Assembly: GCA_933228895.1 (NCBI GenBank)
Contig: OW121848.1
Coordinates: 155,574,688-155,638,687 of the forward strand
Direction: 5' to 3'
DNA length: 64,000 nt
From: Platycnemis pennipes
Lineage: Eukaryota > Arthropoda > Insecta > Odonata > Platycnemididae
The translations under genes were made by a program, and so were the position numbers. Every line of letters starts with the position of its first letter. Position 1 is the stretch's first letter. The notes beneath the pieces are model-generated. The model was not told the DNA's origin, made no database searches, and saw only the letters and a program-made list of their open reading frames with translations. Shown here in pieces: positions 1 to 9,579 of the stretch.

Positions 1-1
1 C

Positions 2-820
2 GACCTGCTGTATGTGGAAGACGACGAAATCAAGAAGGAGATGGCATCCCAAGGGGTGACCGATGTTCGCCGTCTTACCACAAAACGTGATGGTGTGGTC
101 AAAAAGCCCACCTCCGTGGTACTGACGTTCGCGAATGACAAGCTCTCGGACAAGGTTTTCATAGGTTATGAATCGGTACCTGTGAGGCCGTTCATTCCAT
201 CTCCCATGCGTTGTTTTCAGTGCCAGCGCTTCGGCCACATCGCAACGCGGTGTGAGGGCAAGGCCACCTGCCTGCGCTGCGGCCTGGACAAACATGAGGA
301 CACTGAGTGCACCAACGAGCCACACTGTGTCAACTGCGAGGGTGCACATCCCGTGTATGCTCGCAAGTGTCCAAGAGTAGTTGAAGAACGAAAGATTATG
401 GAGATAAAGACGGTAGAAAAAGTGACATATTTTGAAGCAAGGAAAAAGTATAGGACCCTGTTAGCTCCAACATTCTCGAAATCCTTCGCCAAAGTAGTTT
501 CTCCGCCAATGCCCAAAGTCTCGATATCCACTCAAACTGAGTGTAGCAGTAAAATTCCTGTTAGCTCACTAGCAAAGCCGGAAAAAGTAAATAAAGTAGA
601 GCAAAAAACTGCTAATCCCACCACGGGCTCAAACAAAAGCCCGTCCAAAAAAATATCCGGGGCGACGCTCGGCAGGCGTGAAAAATCGCCTTCCCCCGGC
701 CGTTCTGGTTTGGCAAAAACTTGCCAACCGGAGTCTATGGAGGAGGACGGAAGTCTCTCCGAGGCTGAAGTCACCCTCACAAGAAAAGAAAAAGAAGAAT
801 CGCATTCGCCGCTAATTTAA
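2..820 (+). CDS. ORF1 gag-like protein of copy A, C-terminal part
   Basis: This is the nucleic-acid-binding ORF1 protein of an I-clade LINE, thought to coat element RNA in a ribonucleoprotein. The window opens inside the frame (reading ...DLLYVEDDEI), so the N-terminal third is missing. Three consecutive CCHC-type knuckles lie near residues 67-120 (CFQCQRFGHIATRC, then CLRCGLDKHEDTEC, then CVNCEGAHPVYARKC). A conserved basic and acidic segment follows, ending in a low-complexity Lys/Ser/Pro tail. The frame is open to the stop at 818-820. ORF2 begins 57 bp downstream. The same protein recurs in copies B, C, D, F, H and J. Confidence 0.88.
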   Translation, partial: DLLYVEDDEIKKEMASQGVTDVRRLTTKRDGVVKKPTSVVLTFANDKLSDKVFIGYESVPVRPFIPSPMRCFQCQRFGHIATRCEGKATCLRCGLDKHEDTECTNEPHCVNCEGAHPVYARKCPRVVEERKIMEIKTVEKVTYFEARKKYRTLLAPTFSKSFAKVVSPPMPKVSISTQTECSSKIPVSSLAKPEKVNKVEQKTANPTTGSNKSPSKKISGATLGRREKSPSPGRSGLAKTCQPESMEEDGSLSEAEVTLTRKEKEESHSPLI

Positions 821-877
821 ATACAGATCGCTCGGCTTTTTATTTTTTAGCATATATATTTATTTATTTATATTTTA

Positions 878-3326
878 ATGGCTTTTATTTTGCAGTGGAA
901 CTGCAACGGTTTTTATAGACATAAAGAGGACTTAGATATTTTAATACTTAATTTTAACCCGTGTTGTATTTGTCTCCAAGAGACGCATTTTAAAGGAACG
1001 GACAAGGGAGTTCTAAAAGGTTTTAACTGTTTTAGATTCGATGACACCAGCGGCCAACGAGCCCAGGGTGGAGTGGTGGTTGCAATTCGGGAGGCCCTTT
1101 ACACCTCCCGAGTGCATTTAAACACACCTTTTCAAGCGGTGGCCGTAACCGTGCACGTTCCACAGCCGATGACTCTATGCAACGTCTATCTCCAGGAGGG
1201 TGTACCGGTTACCCGCCCTCATTTAGAATCTCTTGTCCGTCAACTACCTCAGCCATTTATTTTAGTTGGCGACTTTAATGCACACAACACCCTATGGGGG
1301 AGTTCCAGGGAACTGCGACCGCAGGGGCCGTATTTTAGCCAATTTTATTTTAGATTTTAATTTGTTTTTATTAAATAGTGGGGAGAAAACCCGTTTCAAT
1401 TCTTTTAACGGTCAATTTTCAAGCATTAACCTATGCATTGCGTCGAGCTCTTTGCTGAATACAATTCAGTTGTCTGTGCACAACGATCTTTGCGACAGCG
1501 ATCACTTTCCTCTTTTTATCAACAGAGACGAGGGATTTAATCCTGATTTAATCCAGTCAGGTACCTTGATTATCAAGAAAGGAGACTGGCCTCTTTTTAA
1601 AACAAATTTTACGTATACTCATGATCAAAATCGTGACGGCATTTTTAACTGCAAGGCTCTGACAAGGAGCATTATTGAAGCGGCAAATTTAAGTGTTCCT
1701 CAATCAGTACGCGTCACCAAGAGGCCTGCAGTTCCGTGGTGGAACAATGAATGCGCCATGGCAATACGAGCACGCAAGAGAGCCTTGCGTATTTTTAATA
1801 AATGCCCCACCGCTACCAACCTGTCTTCTTTCCGGCGACTTCGAGCGAAAGCTCGCAGGGTGGTGAAAGAAGCTAAAAGGACTTCCTGGAGGGAATTCGT
1901 GACAAGTGTGAATAGTAGGACCCCTATAACTCAAGTCTGGAACAAAGTCAAAAGTATAATGGGCAGGCACCAAAATCTCGGCGGCGCATTTTTCAAAGTA
2001 GGAAGCAACATTATAACATCTCCACCTGCTATTGCGGACGTGTGTGGGAAATTACTTGCGCACACCAGCAGCGACGCCAGCTATAATGATTTTTTCCTGG
2101 GGATAAAAAGACGGTAAGACTCCTGCCGTCTATGCTTTAATGAAACGCGGATAGTGGCTGATTATAATATCCCGTTTTCAAAATGGGAACTAAGATCGGC
2201 CATAGCTGACTCCCGGAACACTTCCCCTGGATTGGACAGGGTCCACAACGCTTTTCTTCGGAATCTTCCGGAGATGGCCGTGTCGGAAGTGCTCCAGACC
2301 CTTAATCAGCTATGGGCTGACGGCACCTTCCCACCATCCTGGCGGGAGGCGGTTATCGTTCCTATCCATAAGCAAGGAAAAGACAGAGCTGACCCAAGTA
2401 ATTACAGACCTATATCTCTCACCAGCTGCCTCTGCAAGGTGATGGAAAGAATGGTGAATCGGCGTCTCATCTGGTGGCTGGAGCGCAAAAACCTACTTTC
2501 CAACGTCCAATGCGGATTCCGACGGGGCCGCTCCACCTCTGATCACTTGGTCCGAATTTTATTCAGGAAGCCTTTATCCTTCGCCAACATGTGGTGGGCG
2601 TCTTTTTTGATTTGGAGAAAGCTTATGATCGGGTGTGGCGGACGAAGATTTTAAAAACATTGCATGAATGGGGTTTTAGGGGTAATTTACCTATTTTTAT
2701 TAAAAACTTTTTGACTGATAGAGTTTTCAAAGTGAAAGTAGGCAAGCATCTTTCTGGCCCCTACAAACAAGATAACGGAGTTCCCCAGGGCTCCGTTCTG
2801 AGTGTAACGCTGTTTGCAATCGCTATCAATGACGTCGTAAAATGCATACAATCGCCAGTGATAGGCTCACTATTTGTTGATGACCTGGCGATATTCTGCA
2901 GGTCATCTAAATTAGTCAATGTCTCTAGACAAATCCAGCTGACCTTAAACAAATTGACTTACTGGGCCAAAAGCAACGGCTTTCGATTCTCAAATGAAAA
3001 AACCAAATGTGTGCACTTCACGCGGCTACGGGGGCTTCATATTCCCCCTGCATTACGACTAGGTAGCAGAATTATACCATTGGTGACTCAGTCCGCTTCT
3101 TAGGTATTATATTTGACAGCAAACTAAATTGGCGGGAACATGTCAGGGTCTTAAAAGATAACTGTCTACGGACGTTAAACATTTTTAAGTTTTTAAGTCA
3201 CGCTTCGTGGGGCGCAGATCGAAAGACGTTACTTCTTTTGTACCGCTCACTTGTGCGCTCCAAAATAGACTATGGATCATTTGTATATTCCTCCGGTAGA
3301 GAGTCGTATCTTCGACCACTGACCGT
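878..3326 (+). pseudogene. ORF2 of copy A: endonuclease and RT part, frameshifted
   Basis: The frame starts ATG-GCT at 878 with QWNCNGF and the endonuclease motifs CLQETHF, GDFNAHNTLWG and SDHFPLF, which are typical of APE-type LINE endonucleases. RT blocks follow: RPISLTSCLCK, then FFDLEKAYD, then GVPQGSVLSVTLFAIAIND, then SLFVDDLAIF (the catalytic Asp pair). The reading frame changes near 1300, 2115, 2570-2600 and 3090, so no full polyprotein can be made. The segment stops at a small palindrome (3310-3341), after which unrelated sequence begins. The normal order resumes at 4395. Confidence 0.88.
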
Positions 3327-3341
3327 GGTCAGTGGTCGAAG
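3310..3341. repeat. Perfect foldback palindrome in copy A
   Basis: The 15-bp arms CTTCGACCACTGACC (3310-3324) and GGTCAGTGGTCGAAG (3327-3341) are separated by GT. Sibling copies have the left arm followed by ordinary coding sequence, so the right arm is an inverted copy added here. It sits exactly where copy A breaks off into foreign sequence. Confidence 0.9.
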
Positions 3342-3711
3342 TGGTTTGGGACATTTCCTGTTGTGTGATCTCAGCCTCGTCCTGCTCCTCACAGTTTTGA
3401 ATCTGCAAATTTTAAAAATATTTGTGAACTAATTTGTGGACTTAGTTGCATTCATGTGGCTAGCACAGAGTAACTACATAAGCACATAAGCTTTCTCTTC
3501 GAATCAAAACAAATACTGCTTATCAAATAACCACAAGTTCATATTGTATGTATTCATTACCTTAACTCACAATTGCAATTCATCGCGGTATGTAGCAGCC
3601 GTGAGAAAGGATGCTAAATCTCATTTGTGATCATTTTCCTCAGTGAAAACGGTAAAATTTCAATTTAAGAAGGACTTAAGTCTTAAGAATTTAAGTTACA
3701 AAATGTGTTAC

Positions 3712-4238
3712 CTGCATCATGTTCTCCCGTCGGCTGTTTCGTCGACTCTCTCCAAGAGTTAACCTCCTCTGTACAGAAGATAATGGTAGGTTTACAGACG
3801 GAACTGCATTTCTCTTCAAAAAACGATGTTTCGCGGATGCATCTATAAATAAAACATACACCGGTGGACGTTTTTATTGTTATTAATTATATAATACAGT
3901 TCTCATTGCAACCTGGAGTTATTGCGCAATTAATGGAGATTTTAAAAATTTCACGTACCTGGGAGAATATAATCCGACTTCAAGAAATGAAGTGAGCATA
4001 CCAGCATATTTTTCGTCACCTCTTTACCAATTTTTAACCGGTGGATCCATAATTTCCGGCGGTCGCACTTCTCCATTGCACCCCACTCGTTCACCCATGA
4101 CATGGTATCACCATGCCTTGGAAAGACATGGAATCGGACATTCGTGTCCCTGCAAGCTTTTGAGGAGCATTGCGGTACACAACAATTCTTATTGGATTTT
4201 GTTTTCCGTGGTGAAAAAGTCATAGGAACATTCTCCAT
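3712..4238 (-). CDS. THAP zinc-finger gene fragment, two exons
   Basis: Exon 1 (4238-3959) starts ATG and encodes a THAP-type C2CH DNA-binding domain: CCVPQCSS, an aromatic/basic centre with WIHRLKIGKE, and MLVCSLHF then SDYILPG. It ends at a GTACGTG donor in phase 1. A matching exon 2 (3768-3712) has a TACAG acceptor, an open 57-bp frame in the right phase and a GTAACA donor. THAP domains occur in host transcription factors and in P-element-type transposases. No transposase body is visible here, so which it is stays open. The block lies inside retrotransposon copy A, so it was carried in by an insertion or rearrangement. No inverted ends were found around it. Confidence 0.7.
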
Positions 4239-4394
4239 TTCTTCACTCGCAAACTTTCTCCACTACTCGAACTAAACCACAATAATCCACGCTACGTTGA
4301 CAACGCCGTCCTCACCAGTCTACACTTTTCACTATACCCGAAACTGTGTTTACTGTTTCCCCCGCTAGTTGGCGTGCCGCCGGGCTGGATTTGC

Positions 4395-5058
4395 GAATAC
4401 ACAATGCCGGTCTACGGTTATGTACGGGGACTTTTCGGACCAGTCCAGTCCTGAGCATATACTGTGATGCAGGGGAACCATCATTGTACCACCGAAGGAA
4501 CCTGCTTATTTGTAACTACGCTGCGAAGGTTTTAGCGATGAAGACGCACCCATGTTTTAACTTGTTTTTAAAACCAAGGTTTTTAGATATTTTTAATCGT
4601 AAGACAAAGGCCACTCGGCCAGTGAATGTGCGTTTTAATTATTTTATACGAGAGCGAGGAGTCGATTTACCGGATTTATACCCTATCGGGTGCTCTAACC
4701 ACCCACCATGGCTCACTCCTACTCCTAAAATCAAGATGCTCATTAGCGATCGGCCTAAGTCTTCCATCACTGCTGCTGAGTGCCAGAGCGCCTTCACAAT
4801 GTTCCTGAGCAGCCACCCCAATGTTGTCCCCGTGTTTACAGACGGGTCTAAGTCCTCTACGTCATGCGCTTGCGCTGTCGTTTCGTCTCATCACGGAGCG
4901 CTCAAAGCAAAACTTAGCCCACTCTGCAGTGTGTACACGGCGGAGCTTTCTGCAATCAAGTTGGCTCTGTGTGGGATAGACGGCAGCAGAGGGTCCTTCG
5001 CAATTTGCACAGATTCCCTAAGTGCCCTCAATTCCATTTCCGATTATACTTCTATGCA
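4395..5058 (+). pseudogene. ORF2 of copy A: thumb region and RNase H start
   Basis: The frame reads ...HNAGLRLCTGTFRTSPVLSI (the conserved post-RT block) through to the RNase H motifs VFTDGSKSS, YTAELSAIKLAL and CTDSLSALNSIS, then is cut at 5058. The continuation HPICQEIHASLF is found at 23361 after copy B. Residues matching the first three of the four RNase H acidic positions are present here; the last one is in the downstream piece. Confidence 0.85.
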
Positions 5059-5396
5059 GTGTGCGGCCATACCACCTGGCCTGCGATCCACCCGCATGTT
5101 TGCCGTGTGCGGAGACCCGTAAGGAGGAGAAGGGGATCCTGGAGGGTGAGGTCCGTGGTTCCCAGCTGGGTGTCGGATGCCCGGTATGGACTACGGGCCA
5201 ATACCCCTCTTCGGCCCCGGATTCGCTACAAACGGGCGGCCGGGAGCTAGCCACTCCCGGTCAATCGGCTTCCGTGGCGTAAGCTTAACGGTGGCGAGTG
5301 CCAGGGAGGTGGGGGTCTGCGTAGGGCGGTCGGAGATGTACGGGTTTGGTGGGCCCGTGCATCGATGATCTAACCCGAAACAGACAACCACCTCTA
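5059..5396 (+). promoter_or_regulatory. 5' leader fragment of copy B
   Basis: This GC-rich untranslated leader is shared, nearly base for base, with 34230-34550, 34710-35040, 50910-51245 and 53420-53757. It contains the recurring blocks GGATCCTGGAGGGTGAG and CGGGAGCTAGCCACTCCCGG. The latter is a near-perfect inverted repeat that would fold as a stem. It ends at CCTCTA, where the Tc1/mariner-type element is inserted; intact copies read CCTCTAGGGTGC here. Short open frames in it are not conserved as proteins. Confidence 0.8.
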
Positions 5397-5899
5397 CTGT
5401 CCATGCAAAAAGTCGAGATACCCGAGTTTGAGATGTTATAACTCAATAACCAATTAACCTATTGCAACACAGTAAACTGAATATCAAAGATAATTTATAT
5501 GTCCGTTCGACTGATTTACTTTTAGATTTTTTGTACTGTTTAAATATTTTTAATGTGAGCTTGTATGAAAAAAGGCACGCTTTTTGCCGGTTCAAAAACG
5601 GTAGCACCACTTTATACGTTAATAACGTAGAATCTTACCACCGTATCCACCAGAAATTTTTTGTAGGTAAAAACAAGACTATAAGTAATAATAATATCGG
5701 AAAAGAAAGTTGTAAAAATATAAATTATATCGGATAAAGTTTACTACTTTCGGAAATGCTATTTTCGTTATTTGAAGGCTTACGAGGTATTTTAAAGTAT
5801 CGTTGGCAGCGGATGAAAGCCCATATGGCGAATATATTATCAAAAGCATTCGTGTTCTTTCCTTCTATTTTATTTCGATTTTTATTTATCTTTCATTTT
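5397..5899 (+). repeat. Left 503-bp terminal inverted repeat
   Basis: This matches the reverse complement of 13727-14229 with only scattered differences (for example AATATC against CATATC near 5475). It carries a chance 91-residue open frame mirrored in the other end, which I do not call a gene. Confidence 0.93.
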
Positions 5900-6090
5900 A
5901 ACGCTCCGAGATAGCTTCGCCCAGCGCTGATGCCTACCGAGGGAAGAAGGAGAAAGTTACACAGTGTTGTCAAGGTACCTTATGTGAGTCATGAATTCCC
6001 GCGGGGTACTTCCCCACTTACTCATTTCCTAGAGAGGCAAGAAACCGATGAATAGTATGCATTAGCAAAAAGACCATCACGAGGTGCACA

Positions 6091-7545
6091 ATGTGTCCGA
6101 GAACCAGTTTTTCTGAGGCCGAGGTCCGTATGGTTTTAAGTGCAATTTGCTTCTTCCGCTGCGAAGGCAAGAAGGGAGACAGTCGGTTTCCCGTCTACCG
6201 AACAGTTGCGGATTGCTTGGGAATTAGTTTGGTATCCGTGAAAAGGATTGCATCCAGGGATAAAACGAGTGATAAAGAAAATATTGTTGTGAATAGCCCC
6301 ACACCAGAGAAAAAAGGGAAGTTAGGACGACCAAAAATATACATGGACGACTTCACTTTGGGGGTTGTAAGGAGAACAGTCCACGAGTTTTATTTAAAGA
6401 GTATGTATCCTACCTTGGAGAGTTTAAAAGATAAGTTGGTTAGCTCCATGCCAGATTTCCCACCAATATCCATCAATAAATTGAGATCTATCCTCATTGA
6501 GCTCGGTTTTCGTTACAAAAAGTTGGACAGGAAGCCGGTAATGATGGAGTCAGTTTCGATTGCAGCAACTCGCCATGCTTTTCTACGAAGAGTTCGATAT
6601 TTACGGCGGATTGGCTACAAAATATTTTACGCCGACGAAACTTGGTGCTCGCAGCACCATTCTTTGAAGTATGGTTGGGTGGAAAACATAGTAAACCAGG
6701 CGCAGAATAATTATTCCATTCACCGTGTACATATTCAGGAGGTACATGGATGGCGCGGAGGATTCAAGACCCCATCAGGAGCAGGGAAACGTGTAATAAT
6801 TTTGCACATTGGCAGTGAGGATGGGTTTTTGAATGGTGGACAACTGTGCTTTGTTGGCTGCAAGGGAAGTGGAGACTATCACTCTGAAATGAATGCAAAG
6901 CACTTCGAAGAGTGGTTTCGGAAGATTTTGACACTGCTTCCACCAAAATCCGCTGTGGTTATTGACCAGGCTCCATACCACACCATGATTGATCCCGAAA
7001 CGAAGAATCCTTCCATGGCATGGAGAAAAGCGGAAATAATTGCGTGGTTGAAGAAAAGAGACGCGGAAATACCAACGGGTACATCAGCTTTTGAAAATTT
7101 GACCAAGGCAGAGCTGATTAATCATGCACGTCAATATTTCGGAAAACCAGAGAGGATATTAGAGAGAATTGTAAAGGAAGTAAGAACTGACGTGGAACTT
7201 ATTTGGCTACCAGTGGCGCACTGCGAGCTTAACGCCATAGAATTAATTTGGGCATATGTTAAAAATAAAATTGCTAGGGTAAACTTATCCAATGCAGCAG
7301 AGAAGGGCAATAGTGTTAAAGTGGTGCAACAGCTGTGTGTAGAGGCACTTAATTCAGTAACTGCCGAACTCTGGGCTAATTGCATTCGACATGTGACGAA
7401 AATAGAAGAACATTACTGGGAGAAAGACTACTTGATGGACAATTGCAACGAAAATCAAGTCATAGCTCACTTGGACTCTGAATCCGATTCTGACGATGAT
7501 GATGCTGTTTCACTGTCGGATAGCTATGAATCACAATCAGATTAG
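6091..7545 (+). CDS. IS630-Tc1-mariner-type transposase, DD91E
   Basis: This 484-residue frame encodes the recombinase that would cut and paste the surrounding element. Residues 1-70 look like a helix-turn-helix region, followed by a basic GRPK linker. The DDE catalytic set is readable: Asp182 in YADETW, Asp292 in VIDQAPYH and Glu384 in CELNAIELIW. Asp292 to Glu384 leaves 91 residues, far more than the 34-41 typical of mariner/Tc1. The extra stretch contains LTKAELINHARQYF and a charged helix-rich segment. The C-terminus is strongly acidic (SDSDDDDA). No stop or shift interrupts it. Widely spaced relatives such as DD82E families are known from animals; whether this belongs to one needs an alignment. 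Confidence 0.85.
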   Translation: MCPRTSFSEAEVRMVLSAICFFRCEGKKGDSRFPVYRTVADCLGISLVSVKRIASRDKTSDKENIVVNSPTPEKKGKLGRPKIYMDDFTLGVVRRTVHEFYLKSMYPTLESLKDKLVSSMPDFPPISINKLRSILIELGFRYKKLDRKPVMMESVSIAATRHAFLRRVRYLRRIGYKIFYADETWCSQHHSLKYGWVENIVNQAQNNYSIHRVHIQEVHGWRGGFKTPSGAGKRVIILHIGSEDGFLNGGQLCFVGCKGSGDYHSEMNAKHFEEWFRKILTLLPPKSAVVIDQAPYHTMIDPETKNPSMAWRKAEIIAWLKKRDAEIPTGTSAFENLTKAELINHARQYFGKPERILERIVKEVRTDVELIWLPVAHCELNAIELIWAYVKNKIARVNLSNAAEKGNSVKVVQQLCVEALNSVTAELWANCIRHVTKIEEHYWEKDYLMDNCNENQVIAHLDSESDSDDDDAVSLSDSYESQSD

Positions 7546-7695
7546 TGAATGCGTAGACGTATCACCACCGACGTGCCTATTCTTGGCAAAATATATACAT
7601 TGAAATAATGTAGGAAATATTTTTGTAAATAGTGTTGTAAATAATATTTTCGTATAGCTATGACGACTGGCTCATGCCACGAAACCATTTTTAAA
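7546..7695 (+). other. Transposon 3' sequence and left target duplication of copy C
   Basis: This is AT-rich sequence after the transposase stop. It ends with ACCATTTTTAAA (7684-7695), which is repeated exactly at 13455-13466 on the far side of copy C. Confidence 0.85.
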
Positions 7696-7783
7696 CCCCC
7701 CTGCGGGTAGGGGGATTGAGAATACTCCCGCAGTATCTCTGCTTGTCGTAAGAGGCGACTAAAAGGGCGGGGAGACAACCCCG
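7696..7783 (+). promoter_or_regulatory. Structured 5' terminus of copy C
   Basis: The first ~90 nt can form CTGCGGG (7701-7707) with CCCGCAG (7727-7733), or alternatively CCCCC with GGGGG. GTCG (7745-7748) can pair with CGAC (7756-7759), and CGGGG (7768-7772) with CCCCG (7779-7783). The segment TGTCGTAAGAGGCGACTAAA is conserved almost exactly at 34133, 34608, 43848, 50813 and 53327. Internal promoters and self-cleaving RNAs are known at LINE 5' ends; neither function is shown here. Confidence 0.6.
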
Positions 7784-8293
7784 AAAACAAACCCCCAGTC
7801 CAGCAAGGGATGCGTCCGGACAGTCGTGTGGATCAACTGTCTGTGAGCGGCCATACCAGCTGGCCTGCGATCCACCCGCATGTTTGCCGTGTGCGGTGAC
7901 CCGTAAGGGGGAGAAGGGGATCCTGGTGGGTGAGATCTCTGGCACCCAGCCGGGTGTCGGATGCTCGGTATGGGCCGGAGTTCAACACCCCACTTCGGCC
8001 CCGGATTCCCTGTAAACGGGCGGCCGGGGGCTAGCCACCCCCGGTCAATCGGCTTTCGACACGCTTGCGTTCGATGGCGAGTGCTGGAGAGACGGGGGTC
8101 TGCTTAGGGCGGCCGAAGGCGCGTGGGTTAGGAGGGCCTGCGCGTTGGAGGTTCTAACTCGACGCAGGCTCCCATATCGATAGTGCTATATCCCCTTGGT
8201 TAGCCCTGGCGACCGCACCGGTTTGCGGTGCGGCGTCCCAAATGTGTGGCTCCGTGGTGGGTGGGGAGGCCAGGGGATGAAACACACACTCTT
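7784..8293 (+). promoter_or_regulatory. Remainder of the copy C leader
   Basis: This is GC-rich sequence colinear with the leaders of the other copies, including the GGATCCTGG block and the CCGCACCGGTTTGCGGTGCGG inverted repeat (8213-8233 region), which folds as a stem-loop close to the ORF1 start. An upstream in-frame ATG exists at 8228. I prefer 8294 because the conserved protein start (Met, then PP.KR.RPD.GGG) begins there in the other copies. Confidence 0.6.
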
Positions 8294-9505
8294 ATGGAGA
8301 CGAATTCATTTCCTCCACTTAAGAGACACTGCCCTGATATGGGCGGTGGAGACCCTGTAATGATATGCAGGAAATATTTAATAATGAAATGTTCAGTCGA
8401 AGGGGAGAACCTCTCGAAGGTATCCCCCTTCCTAATCCATAAAGCCCTCTGCAATGATGTTCCTGGTTCCTTGGAAAACGTAAAGAAGCTACGCGACGGA
8501 TCACTGCTTATACAGACGTCAAATGATAAGCAAAGCGAAAAGCTCCTTAGCATGAAAAGTTTTCTAAATATCCCCGTAAAGGTTGAGGCACACAGAACCC
8601 TAAATACATGCAGTGGCGTTATATCGTGCTACGATCTGTTATACACCTCTGTCGAGGAGATAACGAAGGAGATGGCTCCCCAGGGCGTCATCTCCTGTCG
8701 TAGACTCAAGACTAAGCGAAATGGGGAATTCGTCGACTCAACATCTGTAGTGCTTACATTCTCGCTGGATAAACTTCCAAGCCGAGTGAATGTTGGCTAC
8801 AACTCGTGCTCTGTAAGGCCCTTTATACCCAGTCCTTTACGGTGTTTCCAATGCCAATGCTTTGGTCACATAGTGTCAAAATGCAAAGGGAAGCCTACCT
8901 GCCCCAAATGTGCAAAAGACAAGCACGATGGAGATGTCTGTGACAGCCCGGCGCTCTGCGTTAACTGCCAAGGAGCGCATCCCGTGTATTCACGGGATTG
9001 CCCAAGGATGCAGGAGGAAAAGAAGATAATGGAGATAAAGGTGCTTGAGAAAATCCCTTTCCTAGAAGCTAGGAAAAAGTTTAGAACGGTGATAGCCCCA
9101 ACATTTTCTAGATCATTCGCATCTGTAGCCACGATTAAAAAAGTGTCGGCAAGCACACAGACTGAGAGTCAGGAACCAAAGAAGCAAGAAACGAAAAGTA
9201 AGGAGAATATCTCCACTAAAAAATTGCCCTCAACAGGAAACCCTAAGAGCACACAGAAGAAGGATTCTAAAAATGAAACCTCCGTAGTTTCTGAGGCCCT
9301 GAGTAATAAAAAGCTCCCTCCAAACCGCTCACTATCTACCTCTCCCAAACGCAAAGAGAAAGAACGCGTAGCCTCGCGTTCACCCTCCGCCTCTCCTCCC
9401 CGCGAAGTCCGGGAGGAGGACATGGAAGAGGAAATATTAGACGAAAGCCAACTGCGAACTCTCCTTCAAAGTAGAAAAGGAAGGAAGCTCAAGCTAAGCA
9501 GATAG
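8294..9505 (+). CDS. ORF1 gag-like protein of copy C, intact
   Basis: This 403-residue RNA-binding protein is expected to package element RNA. The N-terminus has the family signature FPPLKRHCPDMGGG. The middle carries the conserved KVSPFLIHKAL and KKLRDGSLLI blocks, the position of an RRM-like/esterase-free N domain in I-clade gags. Three CCHC knuckles lie at about residues 182-238 (CFQCQCFGHIVSKC, CPKCAKDKHDGDVC, CVNCQGAHPVYSRDC). The C-terminal 130 residues are Lys/Ser/Glu-rich and probably disordered. An upstream in-frame ATG at 8228 would add 22 residues of leader-encoded sequence. Frame fully open; family assignment firm, molecular role taken from the family. Confidence 0.92.
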   Translation: METNSFPPLKRHCPDMGGGDPVMICRKYLIMKCSVEGENLSKVSPFLIHKALCNDVPGSLENVKKLRDGSLLIQTSNDKQSEKLLSMKSFLNIPVKVEAHRTLNTCSGVISCYDLLYTSVEEITKEMAPQGVISCRRLKTKRNGEFVDSTSVVLTFSLDKLPSRVNVGYNSCSVRPFIPSPLRCFQCQCFGHIVSKCKGKPTCPKCAKDKHDGDVCDSPALCVNCQGAHPVYSRDCPRMQEEKKIMEIKVLEKIPFLEARKKFRTVIAPTFSRSFASVATIKKVSASTQTESQEPKKQETKSKENISTKKLPSTGNPKSTQKKDSKNETSVVSEALSNKKLPPNRSLSTSPKRKEKERVASRSPSASPPREVREEDMEEEILDESQLRTLLQSRKGRKLKLSR

Positions 9506-9579
9506 CCTTATATTTTATATATTTTTTTTAAGACTACATATTTATTTATTGTTTTAATTTTTAACTAAATTTTTACAAT

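Noticed and set aside
5462..5737. 91-residue open frame, mirrored at 13889-14164
   Set aside because: It lies within both 503-bp inverted ends, so its conservation is explained by the repeat. The protein is low-complexity and there is no start context or homology.
7696..7790. HDV-like ribozyme call
   Set aside because: Hairpins are clear, but I could not place P1, P1.1 and P4 together with a plausible catalytic C; kept only as a test in findings.
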